From Sphagnum magellanicum (Eukaryota; Streptophyta; Sphagnopsida; Sphagnales; Sphagnaceae): a stretch of DNA of 64,000 nucleotides. Shown here in pieces: positions 49,518-60,400 of this stretch. The notes under the pieces are model-generated. The model saw nothing but the letters and a program-made list of their open reading frames with translations. It was not told the DNA's origin and made no database searches. Position numbers and translations under genes: made by a program. The stretch spans positions 10,012,146 through 10,076,145 of the forward strand of contig CM038921.1 of the NCBI GenBank assembly GCA_021904315.1. The letters run 5' to 3'. Position 1 is the stretch's first letter. Every line of letters begins with the position of its first letter.

Positions 49518-50094
49518 ATGGCTGTATCCTCTTGCCTCATCCCCATCCCACAGCAGCTTAGCCTTCGCCCTGCCTTCTTCTTCCTCCAAGCATGTTCTTG
49601 TAAGCCTAGAAAAGTGTGCCACAGATGGGATGAAGCAATGCTGTGAAGGAGATGTTGTTAATGATGCAACAGCTAGCGCAAGGAATTGTAACAACAACGG
49701 GGAAGCTCCAAGCCAAGTGCATCAACAAATATTGGCTTCATCAGCAGGAGGTAGGGGATCAGCAACAATTCAAGGTGGATACGGGATGGAGCGCCTAAGA
49801 CCGGGATTGAGGGTCGAGTTTGTGAGCAATTGGACGCTCAAAATGAAGCCTGTGAATCATAGAAGGTTCAGTCTCAGAAGGAGTTATTACGGATTTGGAA
49901 GTATGGCTGAGAAAGGACCTCTGCTTCTTGCAACCATGGGCAATGTACCACAGTGTATAGAGACCTCTTCTGTTGTTGCAGGTGCTTTGCAAACTCTGAT
50001 GTTCTGTCAGTGTCTCTACATGATGTTTGCTTGTTTGCATGTCCTGTGCAATCTTGGTGATGTTTTGGTTCTTTTTCATACTAGCAGACCTTAA
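49501..50094 (+). CDS. Unrecognised reading frame, possibly plastid-targeted or captured
   Basis: An open frame of 197 codons begins at ATG 49501. A second ATG at 49518, in another frame, opens with MAVSSCLIPIPQQLSLRPAF, which looks like a plastid transit peptide and meets a good splice donor (TCTT/GTAAGC) at about 49587; the true gene may therefore be spliced. The middle of the long frame (GYGMERLRPGLRVEFVSNW and following) is basic and of even codon character, but no family is recognised. It ends in a hydrophobic stretch (GALQTLMFCQCLYMMFACL). Starts about 410 bases from, and points away from, the PhzF pseudogene, within the same CACTA-type element. I do not assign a function, and whether it is expressed is unknown. 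Confidence 0.35.
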   Translation: MHCTERWLYPLASSPSHSSLAFALPSSSSKHVLVSLEKCATDGMKQCCEGDVVNDATASARNCNNNGEAPSQVHQQILASSAGGRGSATIQGGYGMERLRPGLRVEFVSNWTLKMKPVNHRRFSLRRSYYGFGSMAEKGPLLLATMGNVPQCIETSSVVAGALQTLMFCQCLYMMFACLHVLCNLGDVLVLFHTSRP

Positions 50095-50116
50095 AGTTGA
50101 GAAAGTGCACATGGTG

Positions 50117-50630
50117 ATGGCATCCTCAATAGCTGCAGCAAGCTTCTTAGATGTTTCCAAGCCACAGACTCGAAGCACATCCAAGAGACTAGCACAGAAT
50201 GTGGACAATGAGGCAAACCAGGCAGGAGCACAGATGCCAATGGAGTCTTCCTCCATTGCTGCCAAAAGTGGAACAGATGCTCCCAAGTGCCAAACCCCGA
50301 AGAGTCTCAAAAAGACTACTAGCTCATAAAGCAGTCAATAAGGCAAGTTAGGCAGAAGCCAATATGTCATTCAAGTCCTCCATAGTTGCAGAGAGCTTAT
50401 CAGTTACCAAGTGCCAAACCCAAACTGCCTCAAGAAAATTAACACACAAAACATATGCAATGGCAAGTCAGGATGAAGAGCACATGGCATTGCAACCCTC
50501 CATAGCCGCAGAAAGTATATCAAATAGTCCTGAGTGCCAAACCAAAAGTGTCTCAAAGATAGTAGCTCCAAAAATGGACAGTAAGGCAAGTCAGGAGGAA
50601 GTCCCATCGGGCTTATGAGCCAATTGTTTT
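50117..50630 (+). pseudogene. Degenerate array of four ~41-residue protein repeats
   Basis: Four copies start at about 50117, 50240, 50364 and 50484 (spacing 123, about 130 and 120 bases). Each encodes SSIAAxS, a C/PQT-x(2-3)-S-K/R motif, and a tail such as ASQxEE. Examples are MASSIAAASFLDVSKPQTRS and MALQPSIAAESISNSPECQT. Copies 1-2 and copies 3-4 are in different frames, and a stop follows copy 2, so the array no longer forms one protein. An upstream frame (from 50027) runs into copy 1. The repeat is not one I recognise. Confidence 0.6.
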
Positions 50631-51700
50631 GCAGATAATAGATACAAATACTGGAGATTCATGAAGCATACCATAGATATGGTTAAGGTTCTAGAAAGCA
50701 TGTTGTCAAAAAACCCTAAAACAATGAGGTTCTACCAATTCCTTAGAAGAAATGTCATGTTAGAAAAAGTGTGGCAGATTTTTCCTATTGCCACTCAATG
50801 CCAAGGTGCACATATAGCAAACCTTGATGTGTCCCCAAATTTCAAAAGTCTTGGAGGAGGTCATGAAGGAGGGGATGGATTTCCAAGTTTGTTGGTACAC
50901 GTGAGCTTTTTTGGACTCTAATTGCTTCTATTTCAAGTCTGCATGGATGCCTTCCAAAGTTACAGATTTGACATCATCCCACATGCCATACATCTCACCC
51001 GCCTATCTTTTTGTTGTATTTGTATCCATGACTCCTCTCTGCATCATAACTTGATTGTGGACACGCCCTTAGAGCTTGAGATGCATTGCTGGCCACACCT
51101 GAATTGTGAAATTGTTGGTCATAATCAGGTTGCAAAAATTGTTCACACAATTACAAAGATCTCTTATAATAGTGCATTTTTTGTCACAAAATAGTCTACA
51201 TGCACTGTGTTTCGCCTGTCCACAGATGATGGCCAGCATTTAGACTCTCAACAATGCCTCAACTGAATACCCATGTTGAACCTATTGTTTATGCAGGAAA
51301 AACAAACATGCAATGATTTTGGCTATGGCCTTAGCTAGTCCACATTCACACATGTATTTGGAGCATCATCAAAAGTTCAATATGGACCTAGCATATGTTG
51401 GACATCTCACAACTTAAGGATTTAAAAGCTTCATATTTTATTGTCCCACATGGGAATGAGTGGTTTTTGTCTTCTGCATGCTACCTCAATATCGTGCACA
51501 AGAAAGTCAAGCCATTATTTTTCCACCACATCCATAATTTTTCCCTCCCCCAAAAGCAAGAGTAAAAATGTAGGTGGAAGTAATCATCAGACACATGATC
51601 AATGCTTGAAATGGGAATATATAGATAAAATATGTCACATTTAACTAATTAATTTACTAATGCCCTGAACCCAATTAACTAGAGATTTTTCAATAATTAT
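50631..51700 (+). other. Interior of the CACTA-type element, function unknown
   Basis: Open frames 50661-50921 and 50922-51194 follow each other on the + strand with coding-like composition but no recognised domain. They may be 3' exons of the same captured locus as 49501 or chance frames. The rest is AT-rich transition into the right subterminal region. Confidence 0.35.
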
Positions 51701-52879
51701 TTTAATAATGTTAAAAAAATAAACCTAGTTTACAAACTTCACCCTTAGTAAACATGTACACCATATAGTGAACCATTTTCACCAATGAAGGTAAGGGCAG
51801 TGGAATTATAGTGAACTTAATTCACTTTTATGGTTGCACAGTGAAATAGCCTAGTGAACTACACCACACTTTCCTAGTAGTGAGAATGTGGCATCATGGC
51901 CTTGTGAATAGGAGCAAAGTGGTTGATTAGGCAACTGAGCTACTCTTAATGACACCAATTTCATGAAATCACATGGTGACCTTACTTTGTGATTTTTTGT
52001 ATTTTTTTTCCCAAATGAGAAAAATAATGTTAGTTTTTATTTTAATTTCCAACAAAAGGAACACAATTTATGACTAAAAGTGCATCCTTTATGAAACAAA
52101 TTGATGTTCATAGACCAACAATTCATTATATTTATTAAATTTATGGAAATAAAGGGATTCACAAACAACATCAATCTTCCTAAATATTTTAAGATAAACA
52201 AATGTATAGGAGAAAATCTTGGTTATAGAACCTTTTAGATTTGAAATTTTGTTTCAAGGCCAATAGGCCAAGTGGAAGGGCTAAAAATCCAAAAGGTTTT
52301 ATAACCAAAACTTTCCCATACATAAAGTTCAAGTTGATTTTTCTTTTAGTCTTTTTTGTAGCTTTTTTTAACTTTAGGTTTTCTTTTAGTCATCTTCCTC
52401 ACCCTTAACTTTAAGTAAAGCATATGAGGTTTTCTTTTGTGCATTGTCATTTTCTTCAAGTTTTTGTGTTGTCACTTTCCTTTTTCTTTTTATGGATCAA
52501 AGCTCCAACATCTTCATTATTGTTCACCTTCAACATCTTCTTTGTTGTTCTCCTCCAATATCTTCATCATTGCTTATTTTGTTTCTTTGTTTGTTTCGTT
52601 GTCTTCTTTCTTGTAATATTTATGTTGTAATTCTTTGTTTATATTCTTCAAGCTTTGCAAGGATTTTGTTTGGCATTTGCTTCATTTTCACCTTCTTTGT
52701 TTTATTCTTTTATCTTGTAGCACTTTGAAGATGCAAATTTTTTCTTTACTAGTGGTAACCTGTGCTTGCAAGGCACGATAGGGCACTGATGCAGTGTAAC
52801 AGTGAAAGATGCCTTCCGCTTATCATACCGGGTATGCACCACTCACCTAGCGGCCACTTTTTAAAATATTCAAACAATC

Positions 52880-53055
52880 GGTGTGGCTATATAACCACAG
52901 TTCCCAAATTTTCAGGAAAAAAAAAGAAAGTCTAAGAACCAGTGCATTTTTTTACCAGTTCTTTCATAAAACCTCTGGTTCTTCTTTTGAAAGAACCGGA
53001 ACCGGTGATTCTTTGATTATGGGGAAAAAAATTCAAAGAACCGGAACCAACACTG
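52880..53055. mobile_element. Fragment of a hAT-type MITE
   Basis: GGTTCTT/AAGAACC-rich sequence ending in GGAACCAACACTG at 53055, followed by gttcatac. The right end matches the hAT family at 18.8-25.7 and 41.3 kb; the left end is degraded. Confidence 0.5.
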
Positions 53056-53172
53056 GTTCATACATAGGTCTCATACATAGGTAGGTAGGTAGGAAGGAAA
53101 ATAGGTTCCATATATTATGTGAGACCATAGTGTGAACCCAACGGTTTTTTATATTTTTCCAATTGTTGCTAA

Positions 53173-53330
53173 ACACCAGTTTCCATCGGATCACACTGGG
53201 CCAGAGTGATTCAGCACCCATCGGCGCACCATCCATCCACTGGACGCCTGAACATTGGTTTCCATTAGATCACACTGGGCCAGAATGATTCAGCACCCAC
53301 CGGCACACCATCCATCCACTGGATGCTTGA
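53173..53330. repeat. 79-bp tandem duplication
   Basis: GTTTCCAT...GATCACACTGGGCCAGA...GATTCAGCACCCA...CCATCCATCCACTGGA is present twice with a 79-base period. The unit is GC-rich relative to its surroundings. Confidence 0.85.
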
Positions 53331-55544
53331 ACTTGTTGTGGATGAACCTGAACCTCTCCCGTGCCCAGCCCGCCCGTGTTGGCCCACCGTCACAGACTGA
53401 CAAACAGACGAAATGAATTAATATGTATGATTTTGAAGCTTTATTGGCTTTGTAAAGCTTCATTAAAAAAATTCGCACATTTTTTGGTTTCTTTTTTTAT
53501 CCCTAGTCACTATTTTATCTCATTCTTCTTTTTATGTTTTTATCTTATAATTCTTGTTTTTGGTGTGCAAGTTTCTTCAAACATTATTAATTATTTTTTA
53601 TTCATGGTTTATAAAAACCATTTCATTTCTTCCCTTGTGTGACAATGTTGTTTAAATTGGTGGCAATGGCCATGGCTTCCTATTTTTTGTTTTGCATCAC
53701 ATTCTAAGTAAACCCTTATCCTCCTTCTTCTCTTACTTTTCCATTCCCTTATTTTTTGTTGTTTTTTTTTTAAATCCTTTTTTTTTGTTGTTTATTTACG
53801 TCTCATTTTTATCAATTTGTTTGAAAAAAAACTTTTTTCTGAAATAAAAACTTTGATGGAATTATTGGTGAAGCCAAAAATGTGTTTAATGAATTGTAAA
53901 AATTTAAAGGTTATGACAGATAAAAGATGATAATAGATTTATTTGAAAATGAAAAAATTGTAAAAGAACTTTTTGACATGTTTTCTTTGTTTGTGTAGCA
54001 AGTTGTAAAAAACAATATGAGTTTTTACCTTCCAAAATAAATACAATTATTAAGATTTTTTTTTAAAAAAATTCTTGGTTTTGCTATTTTTAATTTGATT
54101 TTTTGTTGTTAATTATTTTTGTAATTTTCTAGTTTCTATATTTTTTTCATGCTACTATTGTTCTTTGTTTTACTTTTATTTTTGTTGATTCATCTACATG
54201 TTTCCATTTTTATTTAATTTTTTCATGTTGTTATTTTGTGTCTTTATGTGTTTTTTTCTTTTTCTAACTTTATGTTACTTCATGGTAACATCCAATCCTT
54301 GATTAAAGGCATTGATCAACTTATCCGACAAAGGCCAAAGGGTGAAAATATCTTTGGGCGATACCACTAGGAACCACCTCAAGGAATGAAAAAAGAACAA
54401 AAAAAAGCCAAATCATTTTTCTAGGCCTTTTATTTTAAATGTTTTCACAATTATAAATTTTTTTCTCATGTTTATCAATTGCATGCACTAATATATGGCT
54501 TGAAGTTTATTTTGGAATAAAATTTTAAAATAAAATAAAATGGCCCTCTCATAAATTGATAGCCTTAACTTTGGAAATTCATAACTAAATTATATTTATT
54601 AAATTAATTTCCTAATAAAAACCTAATAGAATGACTTCCAAATTACCTTAGGAAAAAAATTCCCCAAGAAAATTCTCAAATTATGTTTCATTTTTTTGTT
54701 TTTAACCAAAAAGTTTAAAGACAGGAACCAACATTACATTTCTGAAACTTCTTCTAAATGCAATGATAAAAACATCAAAATACACGATATTTTTAATATT
54801 ATTGAAATTTAAAAATCTATGGAACTTAATAAATGTATTCATTAAAAAACTGAAAATATTTATTTAAATGTTTCTTATGATTTTTCAAAGTCCGATGAGT
54901 CTAAGAAATCAAGGTGTGACGGTTCCCAATGGTACCACCCAAGGATCTTACCCAAAATCAATGGGTTGTCAAAACAAGTGTAACTCCAACAATTCCCTTC
55001 AACATCTTCATTGATGCAAGGTTTAATTGGATGGGGCATGTAAACAATTAAGTTTCATTATAAGCTTTTAATGTTGGTCTTGGGAAGTGCATAAAGAAAT
55101 TTAATGTTCTTCTCATTCAAGAAGAGTGAAAAATGTTTGCACAAGTCATGTGTTAGCCAATGTCTCCAATCAACTTGAATTTGAGGTTTGGTTATTTAAG
55201 CATGAGGAACTTTTTCATTAAAGGTTGGTCTAAGTTTTTAAATGTAGATTTTGAAGAATTTTCTTTAGTGCAATGCCTTATTAGGTTGGTTTTGAGGTTT
55301 TGCCAATGAATTTTGAAAAGTTAGTGCATTGATGTCACAAGATGTTCAACATATCAACATTATTTTCTTGTGGACTATCCAATTGATGATGTCATTATGA
55401 CTACAAAAAGCTACCTCATTGGCATCTTATTTGGCTCATTGAAATTCCAAGTCATGACCCTTTTTTTACACCCTAAACCTAAATGGAAGTAGAACCATGA
55501 TGTGTGGTGTTTTACTACTTTGGTCGGCTACAACTAGTTAAAGT

Positions 55545-57416
55545 CACTATAAAAAATCACAACCTTTTCAATTGGGAATTTATGTCAAAAAAACCCCCCA
55601 TATGGTTTTTTTGCCCCCAAGTCCAACTTGACCAAAGTGCCATTCTGGACAAATTGTTTTGGACCCTGACAATAATAGAATTTGAACAATGACCCAAATA
55701 TACATTATTTAAAATATTTTATTTAAATTTTATATGACAATATTAACTAATTAGTTAATTAATTACCTACCTACCTACTTACTTAATTAATAAACCTAAT
55801 AATTAATTATGCAAAAAAATATTTATTAATTAATTATTTACCAACCCTATGTCCTAAGCCTAGGCTAAGCCCCATAGTTTAGCCACCTAGGTTAGACCAA
55901 GCCACTTAGGCTAAGCAAAGCCCCTTAAGCTAGGTCAAGCCCCTAAGGCTAGGCCAAGTAACCTAGGTTAAATGGTGTAGTAGGTTTGCAACCTAGGCTA
56001 CTTAATCATGTCAACTATTTAGTCAAGGTAATTTAGATTGCAAGTGTGAGCAGTTCAACTCCTCACCTCCATATTAAGGAATCAAGTCCTTAACCATTAC
56101 ACCACCACCCCAAAAAGTGAGTTTCTTGAACAACATATTGTAATGAACATGATTTTGGACCAACATATTGTAATCAACTTCCATGAATTTTTTTTCAACA
56201 TATTGCACTAAATAAACTTGAATGTTTTTACACTACTTACATAAATAAGCAGGCTATGGTAGGTTAATCTAGTTAGGTAGGAAGCACCTATTAATAAATG
56301 CATGTATTTAAGTAACATGTAGGTTATAATTTATTAGGCCTAGCTATTAAGTTTATGTTTATACTTACCTAGTAAACTACCTATGCCTATGCTATTTAAT
56401 AGGTTGTGTAGGTACCTAATAACCTATTAATAAATCTAGTCTAGGTTACCTAATTAGGTAGCCTAGCCTATAAGGTAGGTATAGGCTTAAGTTACTACCT
56501 AATATTAAGCTCGGCTACTTATTTAGTAGCCTAAGTGGCCTAATTTAGGTTAGTTACATACCTACCTAATAAGTTTAAATAGCTTATGTTATGCTATGTA
56601 TGTACCTAGATAGCCTATGTTAGGCTACATTCCTACCTAGTAAGCCTAGATGGCCTACATTATGTACGTAGTTACTAAGTAGACCTCGATAGTTTAGATT
56701 AGGCTACCTATTTATTGGGCCTAGGTGGCGTAGGCTATTTACCTATCTAGTAGGAAAGGTTCCCTACCTACTAGGCCTAAATGATTTATATTATTTACTT
56801 AGTAAGCTTAAGCTACATACTTATAGTAGGCTTAGGCTAATATGCTACCTACATGGTTAATAGGTTTAGTAAGCCTAGGTCACCTAGGATACCTATTTAA
56901 AAAGCTTACACTCCTTAGTTATAAGCTACTTAGCGATCATAGGCTACATCCTAAGTAACCTACTAAGTAGGTATAGGCTAAGCTACTAGCTAGGTTATTA
57001 CCTAATAAGTAGCCTACTAACCTAGTAATTATGCTAAGTTAAATAGATAGTTTAGGCCCAGCCTAACCTACTTGTTAAGTTATGTAGGTAGTTTAAGTTT
57101 AACAAGTAGGCTAAATCATCAAATGAATATGGTTCATTTGACTAAGTGTCAAATCATAATGGTCAATTTGACTAAACCATCCATTCAATATGGCCAATTT
57201 GACTAAACCATGGCCATTTTGAATGGACATTTGTCCATTTTGACCAAATCTTCGGCTTGACACTTGGTCGAAAAGATCACTTTAGTTACATGTATTAGTC
57301 AAATGTAACATGTATTTTTCATGCCCTAAACCTTTCATCAAAATGGACATACCTTTTGGTCAATGTGAACATTTTGGTCAAGTTGGCCTTCTAAAAAGTC
57401 GTGATTTCTTGTAGTG
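55545..57416. mobile_element. CACTA-type element (1.87 kb) filled with TAGG/CCTA-type sequence
   Basis: Left end CACTATAAAAAATCACAACC; right end, read inward, CACTACAAGAAATCACGACT. These share the classic plant CACTA terminus and match at 16 of 20 positions. Subterminal CCAACTTGACCAAA-like motifs follow on both sides, with many TTTGACTAAA/TTGACCAAA copies at 57120-57400. The flanking triplets are AGT and GGT, two of three matching. The core, about 55750-57110, is dominated by TAGG, CCTA and TACC words in both orientations, a self-complementary low-complexity fill. No coding capacity. Confidence 0.7.
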
Positions 57417-60400
57417 GGTTGATTATTGATCATTTAATTTTTGATTTTTTGCCCCTAAAAGATAAAATTTTATCAAATTAAATTGGACGAGGTGTTGGCA
57501 TAACTCAAATGGGGGAAACTCTAATGCCATGTGAATATGGCATGGAGGTGACAAAATCATTGGGACCCAAAATCTTATGGGAAATGAATTTTTAAAAAAA
57601 AGTTGTTTTACATTTTCATTTTGGTTTTCAATTTTTTCAATTATTGTTTTCATTTTTTATTTTCTAATTTCCAATCCTTTTTCTTTTGTTACCTATATAA
57701 GTATAATTACATTGATAAGCACCTTAGAGAAAAAACTTTACAACACATTATTAGTGGTGAATTGAAAAGGAATTGTTTCCTTCACTATGATGAAGCTTTT
57801 AATGAGGAAAAAAAGTTTTTTGAAAAATCAAAGGTATGTGGTCATTTCTTTTTTTTTAATTTCTTTTCCTTGCTTTTGGATTCTATAAAAAAATTGTGCA
57901 GGAAATCATGTGATGCCGATTTGTCTTTTAGTCTTCAATTGTTGTTGCCTAAGAAATTTCAATGGTTGATGTTAGTGGTAGTTATTTACATGCAAGAAAT
58001 GATGATGGTGATTGTAATACATTTGTCTTTTTAGGTTTTTTTTTCCCCATTGCTTCTTAATTGTTTGTCTTGTGCATGGATTTCATGTTGAAGATGATTA
58101 GAAAAATGTCATTCTTGATCGTGCTCATAATGTTTTTGGTCAAAAAAACCTTTTTTTTCATCTATTCATAATCTAAAAAAACCTTTCGCTGGTGTTGTTT
58201 CAATTTTTAAAACTTTATATTGTAATGATTTTTGGTTCAAAGAGATCTTTTGTTGTTGATGTTTTTGGTCTAAAAAAACCTCCTTCTACAATTAATGTTT
58301 GTAATTTTAAAAAATTGTTTACTTTTGTTATTATTTTAATTCAAAAATGCCTTTTATATTTGTGTTCCTTTTCTTAGGTTAGAAGACCTTTTTCTATTAT
58401 TAATTTTCCTAGTCCAAGGATACTTTATGTTCTTATTGTTATTTTTTTCTAGAATGATTTTCTATTATTGTTGGTCCCAATGTTGTACAAGAGATTCTTA
58501 TGCAGGGTGATGATCATTTTTGAAATGACTATTTCATTATTGAAATTTTTAAGCACAAAGATCATTTAGAAGTTGTTTATCATTAACATGCATTTAATGT
58601 TTTCAACATCAACATTACCTTTAGGCATGTTTTCAATTGTATGCAGAATTGCCCAATAAAAATCAACTTGATGACTAATCTAATTGAAAGCATAAATAGG
58701 CATGATTTTTTTTGTTAATTCTTTTTTATTTTGAAATTTTGATGTTTTGATTTAGTTCACAATTTTTGAAAATTGATTTGACTTTTTATGTTTCAAAATT
58801 AGTGATTCATATTTTGAACTTGTGTTACAAAGTTCATGATTCAAATTTGGAACTTGGAGTTGTAATGTAGATTCAATAAAGATTTTTTTAATTTTTTTTT
58901 ATGGTTTTGGATTTTTAAATATTTTTTTGTTTTAGTTATAAGTTCATAAATTGGCTTTTGTGTTTCAAAGCTTGTGATATGGAGTTTGTGATTCAGATTT
59001 GCAAATAAATGTTTATGTACTTTAGGTAATTGTTATGTTTTGTTTAACATTTCTTATTTGTGAAATGTTATCATGTTTTGTTAACGATTTCAACTTTTGT
59101 AAAATAACTTTAATTTTGTTTATGATTCAAATTTGGAACTTTTGATTTAAAGTTTGCGATTTTGATTTGGAGCTAGTATATGATTTGATACACATTTTAT
59201 TTTACACTTACGAATTTATAGAACTTTACATGTTCATGTGGTACATTGAATCTAGGCCAATTCAAACTTGGAGCTTTTCTATTTTGTTTGATAAATTCAT
59301 AATTTCATTAAAGTTTAAACAACTTGTTTTCTTTGGTCAACTTTGTAATGTAGCCAAAGTGGCAATGATTTCCAAGAAGATTTAGATCAATGTTGTGATG
59401 TTTTGAAATTTGGAGTGGAAGCAACTTGGTTTTTTGCTCAACTTTGTGATGTAACCAAAGTGGCAAAAATTCACAAATAGATTTATGTCAACTTTGTTGT
59501 TTTGAAATTTGGTATATTCTTTTAATGATTTTGAAACAATGTAATTGAAATAAGTAATAAGGAAAAGACATAAAAAAGTAAAAAGTAAAAAAAACAAAAA
59601 ATACCAAAATAAATAATAAGAAAGAAAACAAAGAAAAAAAAGTGATAAAGAAAAAAAAAACTTCCAAAATTTAAAATGCCTCAGCCAAGCAATAGTGGGC
59701 CTTATGAATCTTGGAAGTTCTAGTAAAATCTATAAGGTTCAATAAGTTTGAAATTGGGAAAAATTGGGTAGGTAATGGATTCAAAAACACAAGGAAAAAA
59801 TTGGCTTGAACTTTATGTTTATGAACAAACAAGTACAATTGATTCCTCAATAACAACAAGAATTTGGAAAATGAATTATGCAAAAAAACACCATAACATT
59901 CAATCATTCTTATTCATTTAACAAAACATTACATGGAAATTTTCCAAGGTGTAAAACAATTAACCATATATGCCAAATACCACAAGGTTCAAATAAGGAT
60001 CCAAGGTAGCCCACAATTTGTTCTTCAAAAATGTTAATGTGAAACAACATTCATCCAAGTGTTCCCCAAATCAGAACAATAATGGTCATTTCTACTAACT
60101 TAAAAATATTCATGGAAAAAACATGTCAATATTAAAAATATAAGGAATAGTTTTCCAAATTCAACCTAGAAAATTTAAATCAAAAGGTGGTTCCATGTCA
60201 ACATTGGAGTTTTTCATCCATGATTATGTGCCCATATGCTCGTCCCAAGGTATCAATGATAAATTTTCAAAGTGGACAACACTAGAAATCTAAGACATAG
60301 AACATGGGGCACATTCTTTAGTTTTTCACATTAGGAGGGGTGCAATAGTTTGAAATGGAACTAAGATGAAATGACATTTGTTGCTTCATGGGCACCACAC

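Larger units (their letters stand above)
46368..51882. mobile_element. 5.5-kb CACTA-type element carrying host gene sequence (Pack-CACTA)
   Basis: Left end CACTACTAGGAGATGTG; right end, read inward, CACTACTAGGAAAGTGTG, so the first 11 bases match exactly. The bases next to each end are AGA (46365-46367) and AGA (51883-51885), the 3-base duplication typical of CACTA (En/Spm) transposons. Both subterminal regions, 46368-46530 and about 51700-51882, are dense in TTCACTA/TAGTGAA motifs, another CACTA trait. No transposase is recognised. The interior (about 47.0-51.2 kb) is less AT-rich than the flanks and contains an intron-bearing PhzF-family pseudogene (minus), a divergent unrecognised + strand frame and a degenerate repeat array. 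Short relatives with similar ends lie at 17449 and 35888. Confidence 0.75.
51886..55544. other. AT-rich spacer
   Basis: No gene recognised. Pyrimidine-rich open frames at 52424-52728 reflect a T/C-rich strand. Contains the small elements listed separately at 52880 and 53173. Confidence 0.4.

Noticed and set aside
49795-50310. 171-residue minus-strand open frame opposite 49501-50329
   Set aside because: It mirrors the + strand frame and repeat array and shows no domain of its own.
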